From Palsa-504 sp963844625 (GTDB taxonomy: Bacteria > Actinomycetota > Actinomycetes > Streptosporangiales > Streptosporangiaceae), in the NCBI GenBank assembly GCA_963844625.1, contig CAWJPF010000023.1, positions 1 to 64,000 of the forward strand: a stretch of DNA of 64,000 bases, read 5' to 3'. Shown one piece after another: positions 15,389-23,915 of the stretch (position 1 is its first letter; each line of letters starts with the position of its first letter). The translations under genes and the position numbers were made by a program. The notes below the pieces were generated by a model, which was not told where the DNA came from, did not search any database, and was given only the letters and a program-made list of their open reading frames with translations.

Positions 15389-15982
15389 TCAGGCGAGGGC
15401 CTGCACCAGGGACTCCTGGACGGCGCCGAGCCAGGCGTAGACCTCGAACGCGCTCCCCTGCGGGTCGTCTGGTTTCAGCCGTCCCCACTGCTCCTCGAAC
15501 TCCTCGGTGACGCCGAGGCGGACTCCGAGGGCGAGCCGGACGTCGTTCAGGGCCTTGAGCCACGACAGGGCCTGGTCGCCAGTCAGCTTGATCCGGCCGC
15601 CGGAGGCGGGCAGCGAGTCCAGCATGGCCTGGGCCGCCTGGTGCTTGGCGCTGCGCAGCGAGGGTTCGGTGTACTTGCGGAACTCCCCCGCCGCCTCTGG
15701 GTCGTCACGATAGCCGTCGGGCAGCAGCCGGGCCAGCACCGGGTCCTCCGGCGCCAGTGGCGAACCGGGCTCGTGCAGCATCGCTTCCAGCGCGGCCAGC
15801 GGGTCGTCTCGCGGGTCGTCTCGCAGGCCGCTGGGCTGGGCCGCCGATGGGCTGCCCTGGTCGACACTGCCTTCGTCCACCAGGGCCATGATCTGGCCGA
15901 CCAGGTTGCGCAGCAGGTTCGCTTCGGCCGCAGCGAGCCAGACCCGTGCACCGCCACCGCGTACCGACCGGAAAGGTTCCAT
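15389..15982 (-). CDS. DUF2017 family protein
   Basis: This 197-residue soluble protein of unknown function starts MEPFRSVRGGGARVWLAAAE. It contains the DUF2017 features LLRNLVGQIMALVDEG, DPVLARLLPDGYRDDPEAAG, EFRKYTEPSLRSAKHQAA and LTGDQALSWLKALNDVRLAL. In actinobacteria it is almost always next to clpS, as here (40 bp downstream of it), and upstream of mec-cysO-cysM. No enzymatic motif is visible. Constant linkage to clpS suggests a role in regulated proteolysis, which is inference. The stop is 19 bp before mec. Confidence 0.93.
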   Translation of the reverse strand: MEPFRSVRGGGARVWLAAAEANLLRNLVGQIMALVDEGSVDQGSPSAAQPSGLRDDPRDDPLAALEAMLHEPGSPLAPEDPVLARLLPDGYRDDPEAAGEFRKYTEPSLRSAKHQAAQAMLDSLPASGGRIKLTGDQALSWLKALNDVRLALGVRLGVTEEFEEQWGRLKPDDPQGSAFEVYAWLGAVQESLVQALA

Positions 15983-16022
15983 GGGCGAGAGTCAGCCTCG
16001 TGCAGATCGGCCGCGTGACCGG

Positions 16023-16313
16023 CTACTTGTCATGGGTCACGGTGGCCCACAGGCCATAGCCGTGCAGTATCTCGACGTTATGCTCCATCGCTTCCCTGGC
16101 TCCGGCGGCGACAACCGCCTTGCCCTTGTGATGCACGTCCAGCATCAGCTTGGTCGCTTTTTTCTTCGGGTAACCGAAGACGTGCTGAAACACGTAAGTC
16201 ACGTAAGACATGAGGTTGACCGGGTCGTTCCAGACGATCGTGACCCATGGCCGGTCAGAGACTGGTTTGTCTGCGGATCGTGGAAGATCCACCTCAGCGG
16301 GCGCCGCGCTCAC
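16023..16313 (-). CDS. clpS: ClpS, ATP-dependent Clp protease adaptor
   Basis: This 96-residue adaptor binds N-degron substrates and hands them to ClpA or ClpC. It contains the family core PWVTIVWNDPVNLMSYVTYV, FQHVFGYPKKKATKLMLDVH and KAVVAAGAREAMEHNVEILH, including the NDPVN loop and the HxxGKA segment of the N-degron pocket. I place the start at GTG 16313 because GGGAGG lies about nine bases upstream. The frame is open further upstream, but that part overlaps pncB. It is divergent from pncB with a 34-bp gap. DUF2017 follows downstream. Confidence 0.95.
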   Translation of the reverse strand: MSAAPAEVDLPRSADKPVSDRPWVTIVWNDPVNLMSYVTYVFQHVFGYPKKKATKLMLDVHHKGKAVVAAGAREAMEHNVEILHGYGLWATVTHDK

Positions 16314-16347
16314 AACTAGCCACCTCCCACTCCGTAGTCTTCCACTT
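16314..16347. promoter_or_regulatory. Compact divergent control region between clpS and pncB
   Basis: Only 34 bp separate the two divergent start codons, so the promoters must overlap the coding 5' ends or the transcripts be near-leaderless. The sequence TAGCCACCTCCCACTCCGTA includes the complement of the clpS ribosome-binding site (GGGAGG). I see no clear -10 hexamer. Confidence 0.4.
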
Positions 16348-17718
16348 GTGACCGATCCCGTGAACCACCAGCCCCCGCCCGGTGGCGGTACCGCCCCGCT
16401 TGGTACGGCACTGCTCACCGACCACTACGAGCTCACCATGGTGCAGGCGGCGCTGCGTAGCGGCGCGGCCAACCGCCGAGCCGTATTCGAGGTATTCGCC
16501 AGGCACCTGCCGCACGGCCGCAGGTACGGCGTCGTAGCGGGCACCGGGCGGCTGCTCGACGCTCTAGAGCGGTTCCGCTTCGGCCCGGCCGACCTGGAGT
16601 TCCTGGGCGACGCGGGCATCGCGGACGAGCCGACGCTAGCTTTCCTTGAATCCTACCGTTTCAGGGGGAACATCTGGGGATACTCCGAAGGGGATTGTTA
16701 CTTCCCCGGTTCGCCGATCCTCGTCGTCGAGGGGACGTTCGCCGAGGCGGTCCTGCTGGAAACCGTCAGCCTGTCCATCCTCAACTACGACTGCGCGATC
16801 GCGTCGGCCGCGTCCCGGATGGTGACCGCGGCTGGCGACCGGCCGCTGATCGAGATGGGCTCGCGGCGGACGCACGAGCGGGCCGCCGTAGCCAGCGCGC
16901 GGGCCGCCTACATCTCGGGCTTCGCGTCTACCTCGAATCTGCGGGCCAGGTACGAATACGGCATCCCGAGCGCGGGAACCAGCGCGCACGCGTTCACGCT
17001 GGTCCATGACAGCGAGCGGCATGCGTTCGCCAGTCAGCTGGAGGCACTCGGCAAGGACACGACCTTGCTAGTGGATACCTACGACGTGCCGCGGGCGGTG
17101 CGGACGGCCGTGGAGATGGCGGGACCCGAGCTCGGCGCCGTCCGGATCGACAGCGGTGACCTGCCGGTGCTTGCCCGCCAGGTCCGGGCGCTGCTCGACG
17201 AGCTCGGCGCGGTGCACACGCGGATCATCCTGACCGGGGACCTGGACGAGTACTCGATCGCGGCGCTCGGCGCGGTCCCTGTGGACGGCTACGGGGTCGG
17301 CACCTCGCTGGTCACCGGGTCCGGCGCGCCGACGGCGGCCCTGGTCTACAAGCTGGTGGCCCGGTCTCCGTCCGCCGAGTCCGCTGATGACGACGGCGGC
17401 GAGCTGGTACCGGTGGCCAAGCGCTCGGTAGGCAAGCCGGGCCGGGGCGGGCGTAAGTGGGCGGTGCGGCACCGCGACGAGCAAGGCACCGCACTGGCCG
17501 AGCAGATCTTTCTCTCGCCGCCCGAACCCGGGCCGCTGGACCGGGACCTGCTGCGACCGCTGGTGGTAGCGGGCGAGGTCGTGGGGCGCGCGAGCGCGGA
17601 GGCGGCGCGGACGATGCACCGCGAGGCGCTCGCCGAACTGCCGCCTTACGCGCTGCAGCTGTCCCGGGGCTACCCCGCCATCCCCACCGTCTTTGAGCCC
17701 AACGGCGACGAGGTGTGA
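16348..17718 (+). CDS. pncB: Nicotinate phosphoribosyltransferase
   Basis: This 456-residue enzyme converts nicotinate and PRPP to nicotinate mononucleotide in NAD salvage. It shows TALLTDHYELTMVQAALRSG (the conserved DxYxLTM segment at the N-terminus), FEVFARHLPHGRRYGVVAGT, LIEMGSRRTHERAAVASARA (the phosphoribosyl-binding region), AVRIDSGDLPVLARQVRALL and VDGYGVGTSLVTG. The start at GTG 16348 follows the clpS divergent gap; GTG 16360 is an alternative. The nicotinamidase at 19810 would feed it nicotinate, so both salvage steps are encoded within 4 kb. All expected blocks are present. Confidence 0.95.
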   Translation: MTDPVNHQPPPGGGTAPLGTALLTDHYELTMVQAALRSGAANRRAVFEVFARHLPHGRRYGVVAGTGRLLDALERFRFGPADLEFLGDAGIADEPTLAFLESYRFRGNIWGYSEGDCYFPGSPILVVEGTFAEAVLLETVSLSILNYDCAIASAASRMVTAAGDRPLIEMGSRRTHERAAVASARAAYISGFASTSNLRARYEYGIPSAGTSAHAFTLVHDSERHAFASQLEALGKDTTLLVDTYDVPRAVRTAVEMAGPELGAVRIDSGDLPVLARQVRALLDELGAVHTRIILTGDLDEYSIAALGAVPVDGYGVGTSLVTGSGAPTAALVYKLVARSPSAESADDDGGELVPVAKRSVGKPGRGGRKWAVRHRDEQGTALAEQIFLSPPEPGPLDRDLLRPLVVAGEVVGRASAEAARTMHREALAELPPYALQLSRGYPAIPTVFEPNGDEV

Positions 17719-17726
17719 TGGTCGCG

Positions 17727-17823
17727 GCCCTTGGGGGTTGGGGGTTGGTCGTTGGGGGTTGGTCCTCGGTGATGTCGTTCATCGGTCTCGGCAGCCCCAC
17801 GCGCGTGAAATTCGCTCACGCGC
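17727..17823 (+). other. G5-tract cluster followed by a hairpin downstream of pncB
   Basis: Just after the pncB stop come three G5 tracts joined by TT and a nine-base linker (about 17729-17760), able to form a G-quadruplex if a shorter G run contributes. A hairpin follows, with arms GCGCGTGA (17801-17808) and TCACGCGC (17816-17823) around a 7-nt loop. Either could serve as the pncB terminator. I see no gene before the propeller protein. Confidence 0.4.
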
Positions 17824-18011
17824 ACGAGGGAGTTCGGCCTTATCGCGGAAGATCCGGCTTCAGTGGAGAAAAAGGGCTGCTATAAGGTACTTGCCCGGTC
17901 GCCGGCCTGCCCGTCCCCAGCATCCGGGTCCTGCGGAGGCGGGCCCGGCGGCGCGGGATACGCAGGGCTGCGACGGCCGCCGCGATCACGGCGGTCATCG
18001 CGGCGGCCGCG

Positions 18012-19154
18012 GTGGGCATCACCGCCAGCTTGCCGGGAACGGGGCGGCCCGCAGGGGGCCGCCCCGTGGGCGCCGACGGGGGTGCCCCCGCACCGTCATC
18101 GTCCTTGCCGTCATCATGGCCGGCACCGCCGTCTTGGCCGGCGGCCCCGGGGACCTGGACGCACGGAGCATGGCAGCCGGCCGGGCCCCAGCCCGCCGCC
18201 GGTGCTTCCCCGGCCGTCGCGCCGTACATCGTGCTGGAAGGCATCGGCCGCGGCACCGTCCAGGTGAGAAACGTATTCACCGACAAGACCATCGCGACCG
18301 TGCAGCCGCTGCCCGGCCAGTACCTGGGCGGGGTAGCGGCGGCGGGCGACGACCGTACCTTCGTGGTGCAAGCCGCGGTGGGCGGCCAGAGTCAGCAGCC
18401 CGGGATGCCGCCCGTCAATCCCACCACGGTCGCCTTCGACGAGCTGCGCCTGCGGCCGGACGGCCAGCTGCAATCCTTGCGCCTGCTGTTCACCATCCAG
18501 GCGAGGAACGGCATGTCAGGATTTGCCATCTCTCAGGACGCCAGCATGCTCGCATACGCGACGAACAATAGCGGGTTCGAGACCGTGTCGCTGGCGACGG
18601 GCACGGGCCGGTCGTGGGCGCCGGTCGACAGCGGGACGGTAGGCCCGGACAGCCTGTCGTGGGCAGGGGACCGGACGCTGGCGTTCGAGTGGTCGTCAGG
18701 GGACAATCCCCATCCGCCGGGGACAGGCATCCGGGTCCTTAACGTCACCGCATCGGGCACGCTGCTGCAGGCTTCCCGGCTGATCGTCTCCTACGGCCGG
18801 TACTGCGCGGCATTCGGAGGATGCCAGGACGACCCGGTGATCACTCCGGACGGCTCCAAGGTGATGGTGACCAAGGCGGTCGTGCAGGGTGGCAGCGCCG
18901 GCTCGCAGGACGGCACCTACACGAACAGCGTGGTGGAATACTCCACCCGCACGGGGCAGGCCCTGGCGAACGTGGCGCCCCCGCTCAGCACGGCCTTTCC
19001 CGGCCCGCTCTGCCTGCCGCTGTGGACCGACCCGTCCGGTGAGCAGGTGGTGAGCTGGTGCCAGCACGGGGAGAGGTATGACCAGGGCCGGGTGAGCCCG
19101 GCCACCCTGTACCTGCACATGAACGGGACGGACATCCTCGGCTTCGCCTGGTGA
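18012..19154 (+). CDS. Membrane-anchored or secreted beta-propeller-like protein, function unknown
   Basis: The body (from PYIVLEGIGRGTVQVRNV) has repeated strand-rich segments such as SGFAISQDASMLAYATNN, SLSWAGDRTLAFEWSSGD, DPVITPDGSKVMVTKAVV and PLWTDPSGEQVVSWCQHG. These resemble WD40/YncE-type propeller blades found in many actinobacterial surface proteins. The frame extends upstream to a stop near 17885. That extension encodes VLRRRARRRGIRRAATAAAI then VIAAAAVGITA, an Arg-rich segment and a hydrophobic anchor, so the real N-terminus lies upstream. Only CTG codons (for example 17907) are available there, unless a frameshift links to GTG 17863. A Pro/Ala-rich linker joins anchor and propeller. 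No neighbour suggests a function. Confidence 0.7.
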   Translation: MGITASLPGTGRPAGGRPVGADGGAPAPSSSLPSSWPAPPSWPAAPGTWTHGAWQPAGPQPAAGASPAVAPYIVLEGIGRGTVQVRNVFTDKTIATVQPLPGQYLGGVAAAGDDRTFVVQAAVGGQSQQPGMPPVNPTTVAFDELRLRPDGQLQSLRLLFTIQARNGMSGFAISQDASMLAYATNNSGFETVSLATGTGRSWAPVDSGTVGPDSLSWAGDRTLAFEWSSGDNPHPPGTGIRVLNVTASGTLLQASRLIVSYGRYCAAFGGCQDDPVITPDGSKVMVTKAVVQGGSAGSQDGTYTNSVVEYSTRTGQALANVAPPLSTAFPGPLCLPLWTDPSGEQVVSWCQHGERYDQGRVSPATLYLHMNGTDILGFAW

Positions 19155-19265
19155 CCAGCGCCTGCGCGCACCAGGTCCGGCGGCAGGGCGACGACGCCTG
19201 CTCGGACCCCTACTGCTACCCCAAATAGGTTCGCCCACCGGCGGCGGCCCCGCTAGCCTGCTCGC

Positions 19266-19733
19266 ATGCCAGTTGACTTCACGAAGTTCGCGGCCGTGCT
19301 CCGCGAGCTTGGCGTCCGGGGCGAGGTGCGAGAGCTGCCGGCAAGCGCGCCGACGGCGGCCAGCGCGGCCGCCCAGCTCGGCTGCGAGGTGGGCGCGATC
19401 GCGAACAGCCTCGTGTTCAGCGCGGACGGGGCACCGCTGCTCGTCATGACCAGCGGCGCCCACCGCGTGGACACGGTCAAGGTGGCCGCGCTGACCGGCG
19501 CCTCCGCCGTGACGCGGGCGGACGCGCGTTCGGTCCGGACCTGGACCGGCCAGGTCATCGGCGGCGTCGGCCCGGTCGGCCATCCCGCACCGATCCGCAC
19601 CCTAGTCGACACGTGGCTGGAGAAGTACGACGTGATCTGGGCGGCGGCCGGCCACCCGCACACCGTGTTCCCCACGTCGTACGCCGAGCTCATCCGCATT
19701 ACCAACGGCACCCCCGCCGACGTCGGGGAGTGA
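19266..19733 (+). CDS. YbaK/EbsC-family aminoacyl-tRNA deacylase-like protein
   Basis: This 155-residue single-domain protein has the YbaK fold signature: ASAAAQLGCEVGAIANSLVF, PLLVMTSGAHRVDTVKVAAL, and the loop GQVIGGVGPVGHPAPIRTLV, corresponding to the GGxxPxGH motif of the editing domain. Such stand-alone proteins hydrolyse mischarged tRNAs (for example Cys-tRNA-Pro or Ala-tRNA-Pro). The exact substrate cannot be told here. The C-terminus IWAAAGHPHTVFPTSYAELI is also typical. It is monocistronic in appearance, with 76 bp to the next gene. Start ATG 19266. Confidence 0.9.
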   Translation: MPVDFTKFAAVLRELGVRGEVRELPASAPTAASAAAQLGCEVGAIANSLVFSADGAPLLVMTSGAHRVDTVKVAALTGASAVTRADARSVRTWTGQVIGGVGPVGHPAPIRTLVDTWLEKYDVIWAAAGHPHTVFPTSYAELIRITNGTPADVGE

Positions 19734-19809
19734 GGGCCGAGGCGGGACGGCGGCGAGGACGGGCTGGTAGTGGATGTGGTGATGCCAGCCGGAGGATACC
19801 GTTGGCCTC

Positions 19810-20382
19810 ATGCGGGCGCTCATTATCGTCGATGTACAGAACGACTTCTGCGAGGGCGGCTCGCTGGCCGTGACCGGCGGCGCCGCCGTCGCCCGCGCGA
19901 TCAGCGAGCACGTAGCGAGCGGACCTGGTTACGGGCACGTGGTGGCCACCAAGGACTTTCACGTGGACCCGGGGGCTCATTTCTCCGATCATCCGGACTA
20001 CGCGGCCTCCTGGCCGCCGCACTGCGTGGCGGGTACTGCTGGGGCGGAGTTCCATCCGAACCTGGACACCGCGGCGGTCGAGTCGGTTTTCTTCAAGGGC
20101 CAGCACGCGGCCGCTTATAGCGGGTTCGAGGGCGCCGACGAGGCCGGGACGGCGCTGGCCGACTGGCTGCGCACGCGCGGGGTAGACGAGGTGGACGTGG
20201 TGGGCATCGCCACCGACTACTGCGTGCACGCGACCGCGGCGGACGCGGCGCGGGCCGGGTTCGGGACCAGGGTGCTGCTCGACCTCACCGCGGGGGTCGC
20301 CCCGGAATCCACCGCGAAGGCCATCGAGGACCTGCGGGACGCCGACGTGGAACTATCCGGCACGCCGGCCGACGGCAGCTAG
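19810..20382 (+). CDS. pncA: Nicotinamidase (isochorismatase-like hydrolase)
   Basis: This 190-residue enzyme deamidates nicotinamide to nicotinate, the substrate of PncB. The catalytic triad is visible: Asp in LIIVDVQNDFCEGGSLAV (about residue 8), Lys in SVFFKGQHAAAYSGFEG (about 96), and the nucleophilic Cys in GIATDYCVHATAADAARAG (about 138). Metal ligands lie in ATKDFHVDPGAHFSDHP (Asp-x-His, His). The WPPHCVAGTAGAEFHPNL segment is characteristic of nicotinamidases among isochorismatase-like enzymes. The start ATG at 19810 is clear. It stands alone on the plus strand, 3 kb from pncB, with no shared operon. Confidence 0.93.
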   Translation: MRALIIVDVQNDFCEGGSLAVTGGAAVARAISEHVASGPGYGHVVATKDFHVDPGAHFSDHPDYAASWPPHCVAGTAGAEFHPNLDTAAVESVFFKGQHAAAYSGFEGADEAGTALADWLRTRGVDEVDVVGIATDYCVHATAADAARAGFGTRVLLDLTAGVAPESTAKAIEDLRDADVELSGTPADGS

Positions 20383-20534
20383 CTCTCCGGCGGATGCTGC
20401 TTCCGGAGGGTGGGGCCACCGGCGCAGCGACAATTCTGTTCGATTCAGGCATTAAAGCGCCTCGACGACTCCTCCGTATGGCAGGCCAGCTGCAATACCG
20501 GGCCGGTCATTATCGCCTAACGCGAGGAGCCGAT

Positions 20535-20750
20535 GTGGACGACCGCGATCCGACCGCCCTCCTGGTCGCCGCGGCCGCAGCTCGTGACGAGTATGTATGG
20601 CACGCGATCGTAGATCGCTACGCCGCTGCGCCGGCGAGACACCGCGAACTCCTGCGCCTGCTCATGGCGGACCCGCCGCTGTGCTACGCCCAGATCAGCC
20701 GGCGCCAGGGGATGCCCGCCGATCAAGCGCGAGGGAGATGGGGGGCGTGA
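20535..20750 (+). pseudogene. ECF/sigma-70-like gene remnant with its middle deleted
   Basis: The 71-codon frame begins with a typical sigma region 2 N-terminus (DRDPTALLVAAAAARDEYVW, then HAIVDRYAAA). It passes directly to a region 4-like HTH segment (RHRELLRLLMADPPLCYAQI, then SRRQGMPADQ). The normal intervening 80-100 residues (rest of region 2, linker, early region 4) are absent, and the DNA-recognition end is degenerate. GAGGAG lies before GTG 20535. The stop overlaps the next ATG (TGATG at 20748-20752), so expression of the downstream gene may still depend on translation of this frame. It is either a decayed sigma factor or a small retained regulator. Confidence 0.6.
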
Positions 20751-21202
20751 TGCCGCACCGGTGGGACGACGATCAGTACCTCCTGGACGATCTGGGGGAC
20801 GCGGTCCGCGAAGCCGCGCGGGCCTGCCCTCTCGCGGAGCTAGCCAAGGGTGCCTACAACTGGCGACTCATCGAGGCGGACCTGCTGCTCGCCTCCCTCG
20901 ATTTTGACTCGTCACTAGAGCGCGTCCAGGGCTGGCGGTCCGAAGCCGACGAGACGCGTGTTCTGGTGTTCACGGCGCCGCCGCTGTCGGTGGAGCTGGA
21001 GGTGATGGACGACCGGGCCGTCGGCCAGATCGTCCCGCCGGGGCCCGAGGAGATCTGGGTGGAGTCCACTGACATGGCCACATTCCGCGTCGAGGCCGAT
21101 AGCGCCGGCTTCTTCATCCTGCCTGACAAGCCGCGCGGGTCAGTCCGGCTGCGCTGCGACACCCCGACCGGGCGGCTTGTCACCGACTGGATACGCCTGT
21201 GA
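20750..21202 (+). CDS. Hypothetical protein coupled to the sigma remnant and next to CHAT
   Basis: This 150-residue soluble, acidic protein is not recognised with confidence. The N-terminal half is helical (YLLDDLGDAVREAARACPLA, then YNWRLIEADLLLASLDFDSS). The C-terminal half looks strand-rich (DETRVLVFTAPPLSVELEVM, GQIVPPGPEEIWVESTDM, GSVRLRCDTPTGRLVTDWIR), ending with a short hydrophobic tail. There is no signal peptide or membrane segment. The ATG overlaps the preceding stop (TGATG). The gene converges on the CHAT gene with a 23-bp gap. I recall similar small genes between sigma and CHAT genes in other actinobacteria, which suggests an adaptor or inhibitor role, but that is inference. Confidence 0.7.
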   Translation: MPHRWDDDQYLLDDLGDAVREAARACPLAELAKGAYNWRLIEADLLLASLDFDSSLERVQGWRSEADETRVLVFTAPPLSVELEVMDDRAVGQIVPPGPEEIWVESTDMATFRVEADSAGFFILPDKPRGSVRLRCDTPTGRLVTDWIRL

Positions 21203-21225
21203 CCAGCGAAGATATCCCATCAGCC

Positions 21226-23850
21226 TCACGTCCCGAGCGCGATGAAAGAGTGTGCCGTCGCCTGAGCCACGGAATCGGGGCCAACCGCGTGCCGGGCGAG
21301 GGTGAGAGCCTCGGCGAGGCCGGATCCGCCGAGCAGATGGTCGTGAAGAGCGAGCATAAGGGGGACGGTGGCGGGGTCGTTGACGGGGACGACGCTGGCC
21401 ACCACCCCGGCGGAGCCGAGGGATATCAAGGCGCTGACCAGCCCCAGGAGCTCATCGGCCCCGACCGCTTCGCCGACCGCGGAATTGCAGCTCGACAAGA
21501 CGACACGGTATGGGGCTCGCTTCAGCCGCTCCAGGTCGTATACCGTCAGCGGCCCGTCGTCCAACTCGATCGCGGAGAACAGCGGACTGTCGGCCCGGAA
21601 CGTGCCGTGCGCCGCGATGTGCACCAGCCAGGCACCGTCCATGGCAGCCATCACCCGCTCGGCCACCGCGCTGCCCCCGGCCAGGACGACTGCGCCGGGA
21701 TACTGCGCGGCCAGATGCCGGACCTCCGCGTCGCCGGTGACCAGCCTAGGGCCGCCGACCAGGACGACTCGGTGTTCGGTCGGCTGGACGGCGCGGCGCG
21801 CTCGCAGCCACGCGGACGCCGACGGCGCAATCGACGTGGCTTGCTCCCGCAGGGAGGGCAGCAGGCCCCAGGGGACGGCGTGCAGTCTTCCGGTAGGCAC
21901 CACGACCACCGGACCGCCGCGAAGCAGCCGCACCGACTCGCCGAGCAGGTTCAGCTCGAGGCGGCGGCCGATTTCGGCCAGGTCGAGCCGGTAGGTCCCG
22001 CGGCCGGTGACCTCACGTCTCAGCGCGAACAAGGTATGAGCCAGCGAGTGCATGGCCCCCTGGGTCGGGCCCACGTGTTCCAGGTGCAGCCGCCCTCCGC
22101 TGGCCACGACAGCGTACAGCTGCCCGTCGACGTCGGTGAGCTCCAGCAGGTCGGTCTCGCCCAGCTGTTCCAGCAGATCAGTGAGGACGAAGGGTTCGGC
22201 ATCGCCGGTCGCCACTGCCGGGGTGTGCAGGACGCGCTGGCGCACGGCGGTCTCGAGCCGACGACGCTCCCGGTACAGCGTGGTGGCCGCACCGCGGCCG
22301 GCCGGGATGCTGTCCAGGCGGGCGGCGACATTGCGCAGGGCGGCGAGGTCAGCCACCAGGTCGCTGTCGGCGGACGGGCGCACCGGGGTGACCCGGAGCA
22401 CCGTGGCCCGCCAGCGTTCGCTCCATTTGAGGAACAGCCGGGCGTCTCCCCGGCGGACCGCGTGGCGCAATACCATGCCCGCCAGCTCCGCGCCCCGAGC
22501 GGTGGCCAGCGTGCGCAGCTCGGTGGCGCCCAGCGTCCGCAGGTGCAGGTCCAGCAGAGCCAGGCCGCGGTCACACGCGGCCAGCATGCCCCGCTCGCGG
22601 CCCTCCGCCGCACACCAGATCGCCTGGGCCAGCCAGCCGGCGCTGCGCATACGCGGCGGGCCGCGGTGCCGGGCGGCCGCGGCGGATCGCAGGTGGCGGC
22701 CGGCCTCATCGTGCCGCCCCTGAGCCAGCGCCAGCCGACCCGTGAGCAGGTGGGCGTCGACCGCACGCGTGGCATCCAGCTCATCCAGCCGCGCGGTCAC
22801 CCGCCGGGCCGCTGGCAGCAGGGAGGCCGACCGATCCTCGCCCACGGCGAACTGGCACAGCAGCAGGGCCAGCTCCGCCCGCGCCGCCCACCACGGGCGC
22901 TGCTGGCGGCGGAACAGCCGCAGGGCTTCGGCGCTGCGACTCTGCGCGAGGCTGAAATCGCCCGTCGCGGCGGCGGCGAGGGCGGCGGAATACAGCAGCT
23001 CGGCGTGCCTTGCCGCCGAGCCGTGATTCCTCTCGATGGTAGACACCGCCGCGTCGACCTCGCGCAGGGCGTCCCGGGCCAGGCCTGCCGCGAGCAGCAC
23101 CGTGCACTTGTCGACGACCAACTCGGCCTCAAATACCCCCAGCTGATCGAACAGGGTTTGGGCATCGTTGAGATGGGCGAGCGCGGTGGGGAGATCGCCA
23201 CGCGCGTGCGCCGCTACTCCGCGTTCCTGGCGTGCGGTCGCGTACTCCATTTGCTGGCCGCATGTAACCCACAACGTCTCGACCTGGGCGTAGTCCCGGT
23301 CGGCCCGCTCGATATCGCCCAAGGCGAGATACGCCCACGCTCGGTAATGCAGGGCACGCGCTTCCCAGACCAGGTCGCCGGTACCGGACAGCAGATCGAC
23401 AGCGGCCTGGGCGTCCCGCATAACCTCCGCATTGCGGCCCAGGATCCACATGGCGCCGGCCCTGCGGATCAGGATTTTGCCGGCCAGGACTCCGCGGCTG
23501 CGCTGCACCAGGGTGTCCAGGACCGACAAGCCGCGCCGCGTCTGCCCGGCCAGAACCCAGGCGGCCCCGAGGCTGGCCAGGACATCGGACTCTTGATCGG
23601 TATTTCCGGCCTGGCGCGCGAACCGGCGCGCATTCTTGAACTCCTTGATCGCTTCACCGATATCGCCGTGGTTCCTGAGGACCAGGGCGATGGTTTGGTG
23701 TGCTACCGCAGCCTGCGACGCCGACGGGCGCTGAGCCAGCACCTCACGAGCGGCCGCGAGGGCTTCCGATGGGCGCGATAGCGCCAGGGCGAGCAGCTTG
23801 TCGGGCTCCCAGGCCGCCGGAACGCCATGCGAGCCGGTTGACACCGACAC
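21226..23850 (-). CDS. TPR-repeat CHAT-domain (caspase-like) protein
   Basis: The protein has 874 residues from GTG 23850. Residues about 20-480 are helical TPR-type repeats (ASLGAAWVLAGQTRRGLSVL, ALHYRAWAYLALGDIERADR, ERGVAAHARGDLPTALAHLN). The C-terminal 330 residues are a CHAT domain: GGPVVVVPTGRLHAVPWGLL, then the catalytic His in AWLVHIAAHGTFRADSPLFS (about His748) and Cys in YRVVLSSCNSAVGEAVGADE (about Cys788), followed by SALISLGSAGVVASVVPVND. CHAT proteases are caspase/separase relatives that cut a partner protein on activation. The TPRs would hold the sensor or substrate. There is no signal peptide, so it is cytosolic. The gene is divergent from the S8 protease gene with 65 bp between, so the two are probably co-regulated. 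Further upstream codons are in frame, but only a TTG is available. Confidence 0.9.
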   Translation of the reverse strand: MSVSTGSHGVPAAWEPDKLLALALSRPSEALAAAREVLAQRPSASQAAVAHQTIALVLRNHGDIGEAIKEFKNARRFARQAGNTDQESDVLASLGAAWVLAGQTRRGLSVLDTLVQRSRGVLAGKILIRRAGAMWILGRNAEVMRDAQAAVDLLSGTGDLVWEARALHYRAWAYLALGDIERADRDYAQVETLWVTCGQQMEYATARQERGVAAHARGDLPTALAHLNDAQTLFDQLGVFEAELVVDKCTVLLAAGLARDALREVDAAVSTIERNHGSAARHAELLYSAALAAAATGDFSLAQSRSAEALRLFRRQQRPWWAARAELALLLCQFAVGEDRSASLLPAARRVTARLDELDATRAVDAHLLTGRLALAQGRHDEAGRHLRSAAAARHRGPPRMRSAGWLAQAIWCAAEGRERGMLAACDRGLALLDLHLRTLGATELRTLATARGAELAGMVLRHAVRRGDARLFLKWSERWRATVLRVTPVRPSADSDLVADLAALRNVAARLDSIPAGRGAATTLYRERRRLETAVRQRVLHTPAVATGDAEPFVLTDLLEQLGETDLLELTDVDGQLYAVVASGGRLHLEHVGPTQGAMHSLAHTLFALRREVTGRGTYRLDLAEIGRRLELNLLGESVRLLRGGPVVVVPTGRLHAVPWGLLPSLREQATSIAPSASAWLRARRAVQPTEHRVVLVGGPRLVTGDAEVRHLAAQYPGAVVLAGGSAVAERVMAAMDGAWLVHIAAHGTFRADSPLFSAIELDDGPLTVYDLERLKRAPYRVVLSSCNSAVGEAVGADELLGLVSALISLGSAGVVASVVPVNDPATVPLMLALHDHLLGGSGLAEALTLARHAVGPDSVAQATAHSFIALGT

Positions 23851-23915
23851 GTGACAAATCGTATTTAACACACCAGCATTTCGTCGAGCTAATGATCTGA
23901 GCGAAGGAGACACCA
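23851..23915. promoter_or_regulatory. AT-rich divergent promoter region between the CHAT and S8 protease genes
   Basis: These 65 bp are markedly AT-richer than their surroundings (AAATCGTATTTAACACACCA near 23856). They carry a strong ribosome-binding site GAAGGAGACACC before the protease ATG. The short interval and divergent layout imply a shared regulatory site. Confidence 0.55.

Noticed and set aside
17863..18267. Separate small gene upstream of the propeller protein
   Set aside because: The frame is low-complexity Pro/Ser/Arg, and the overlapping frame encodes a plausible membrane anchor continuous with the propeller.
21199..23781. 860-codon rightward open frame opposite the CHAT gene
   Set aside because: It is a high-GC antisense shadow with Gln/Gly/Arg-rich text. 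The reverse strand has TPR repeats and a complete CHAT domain.
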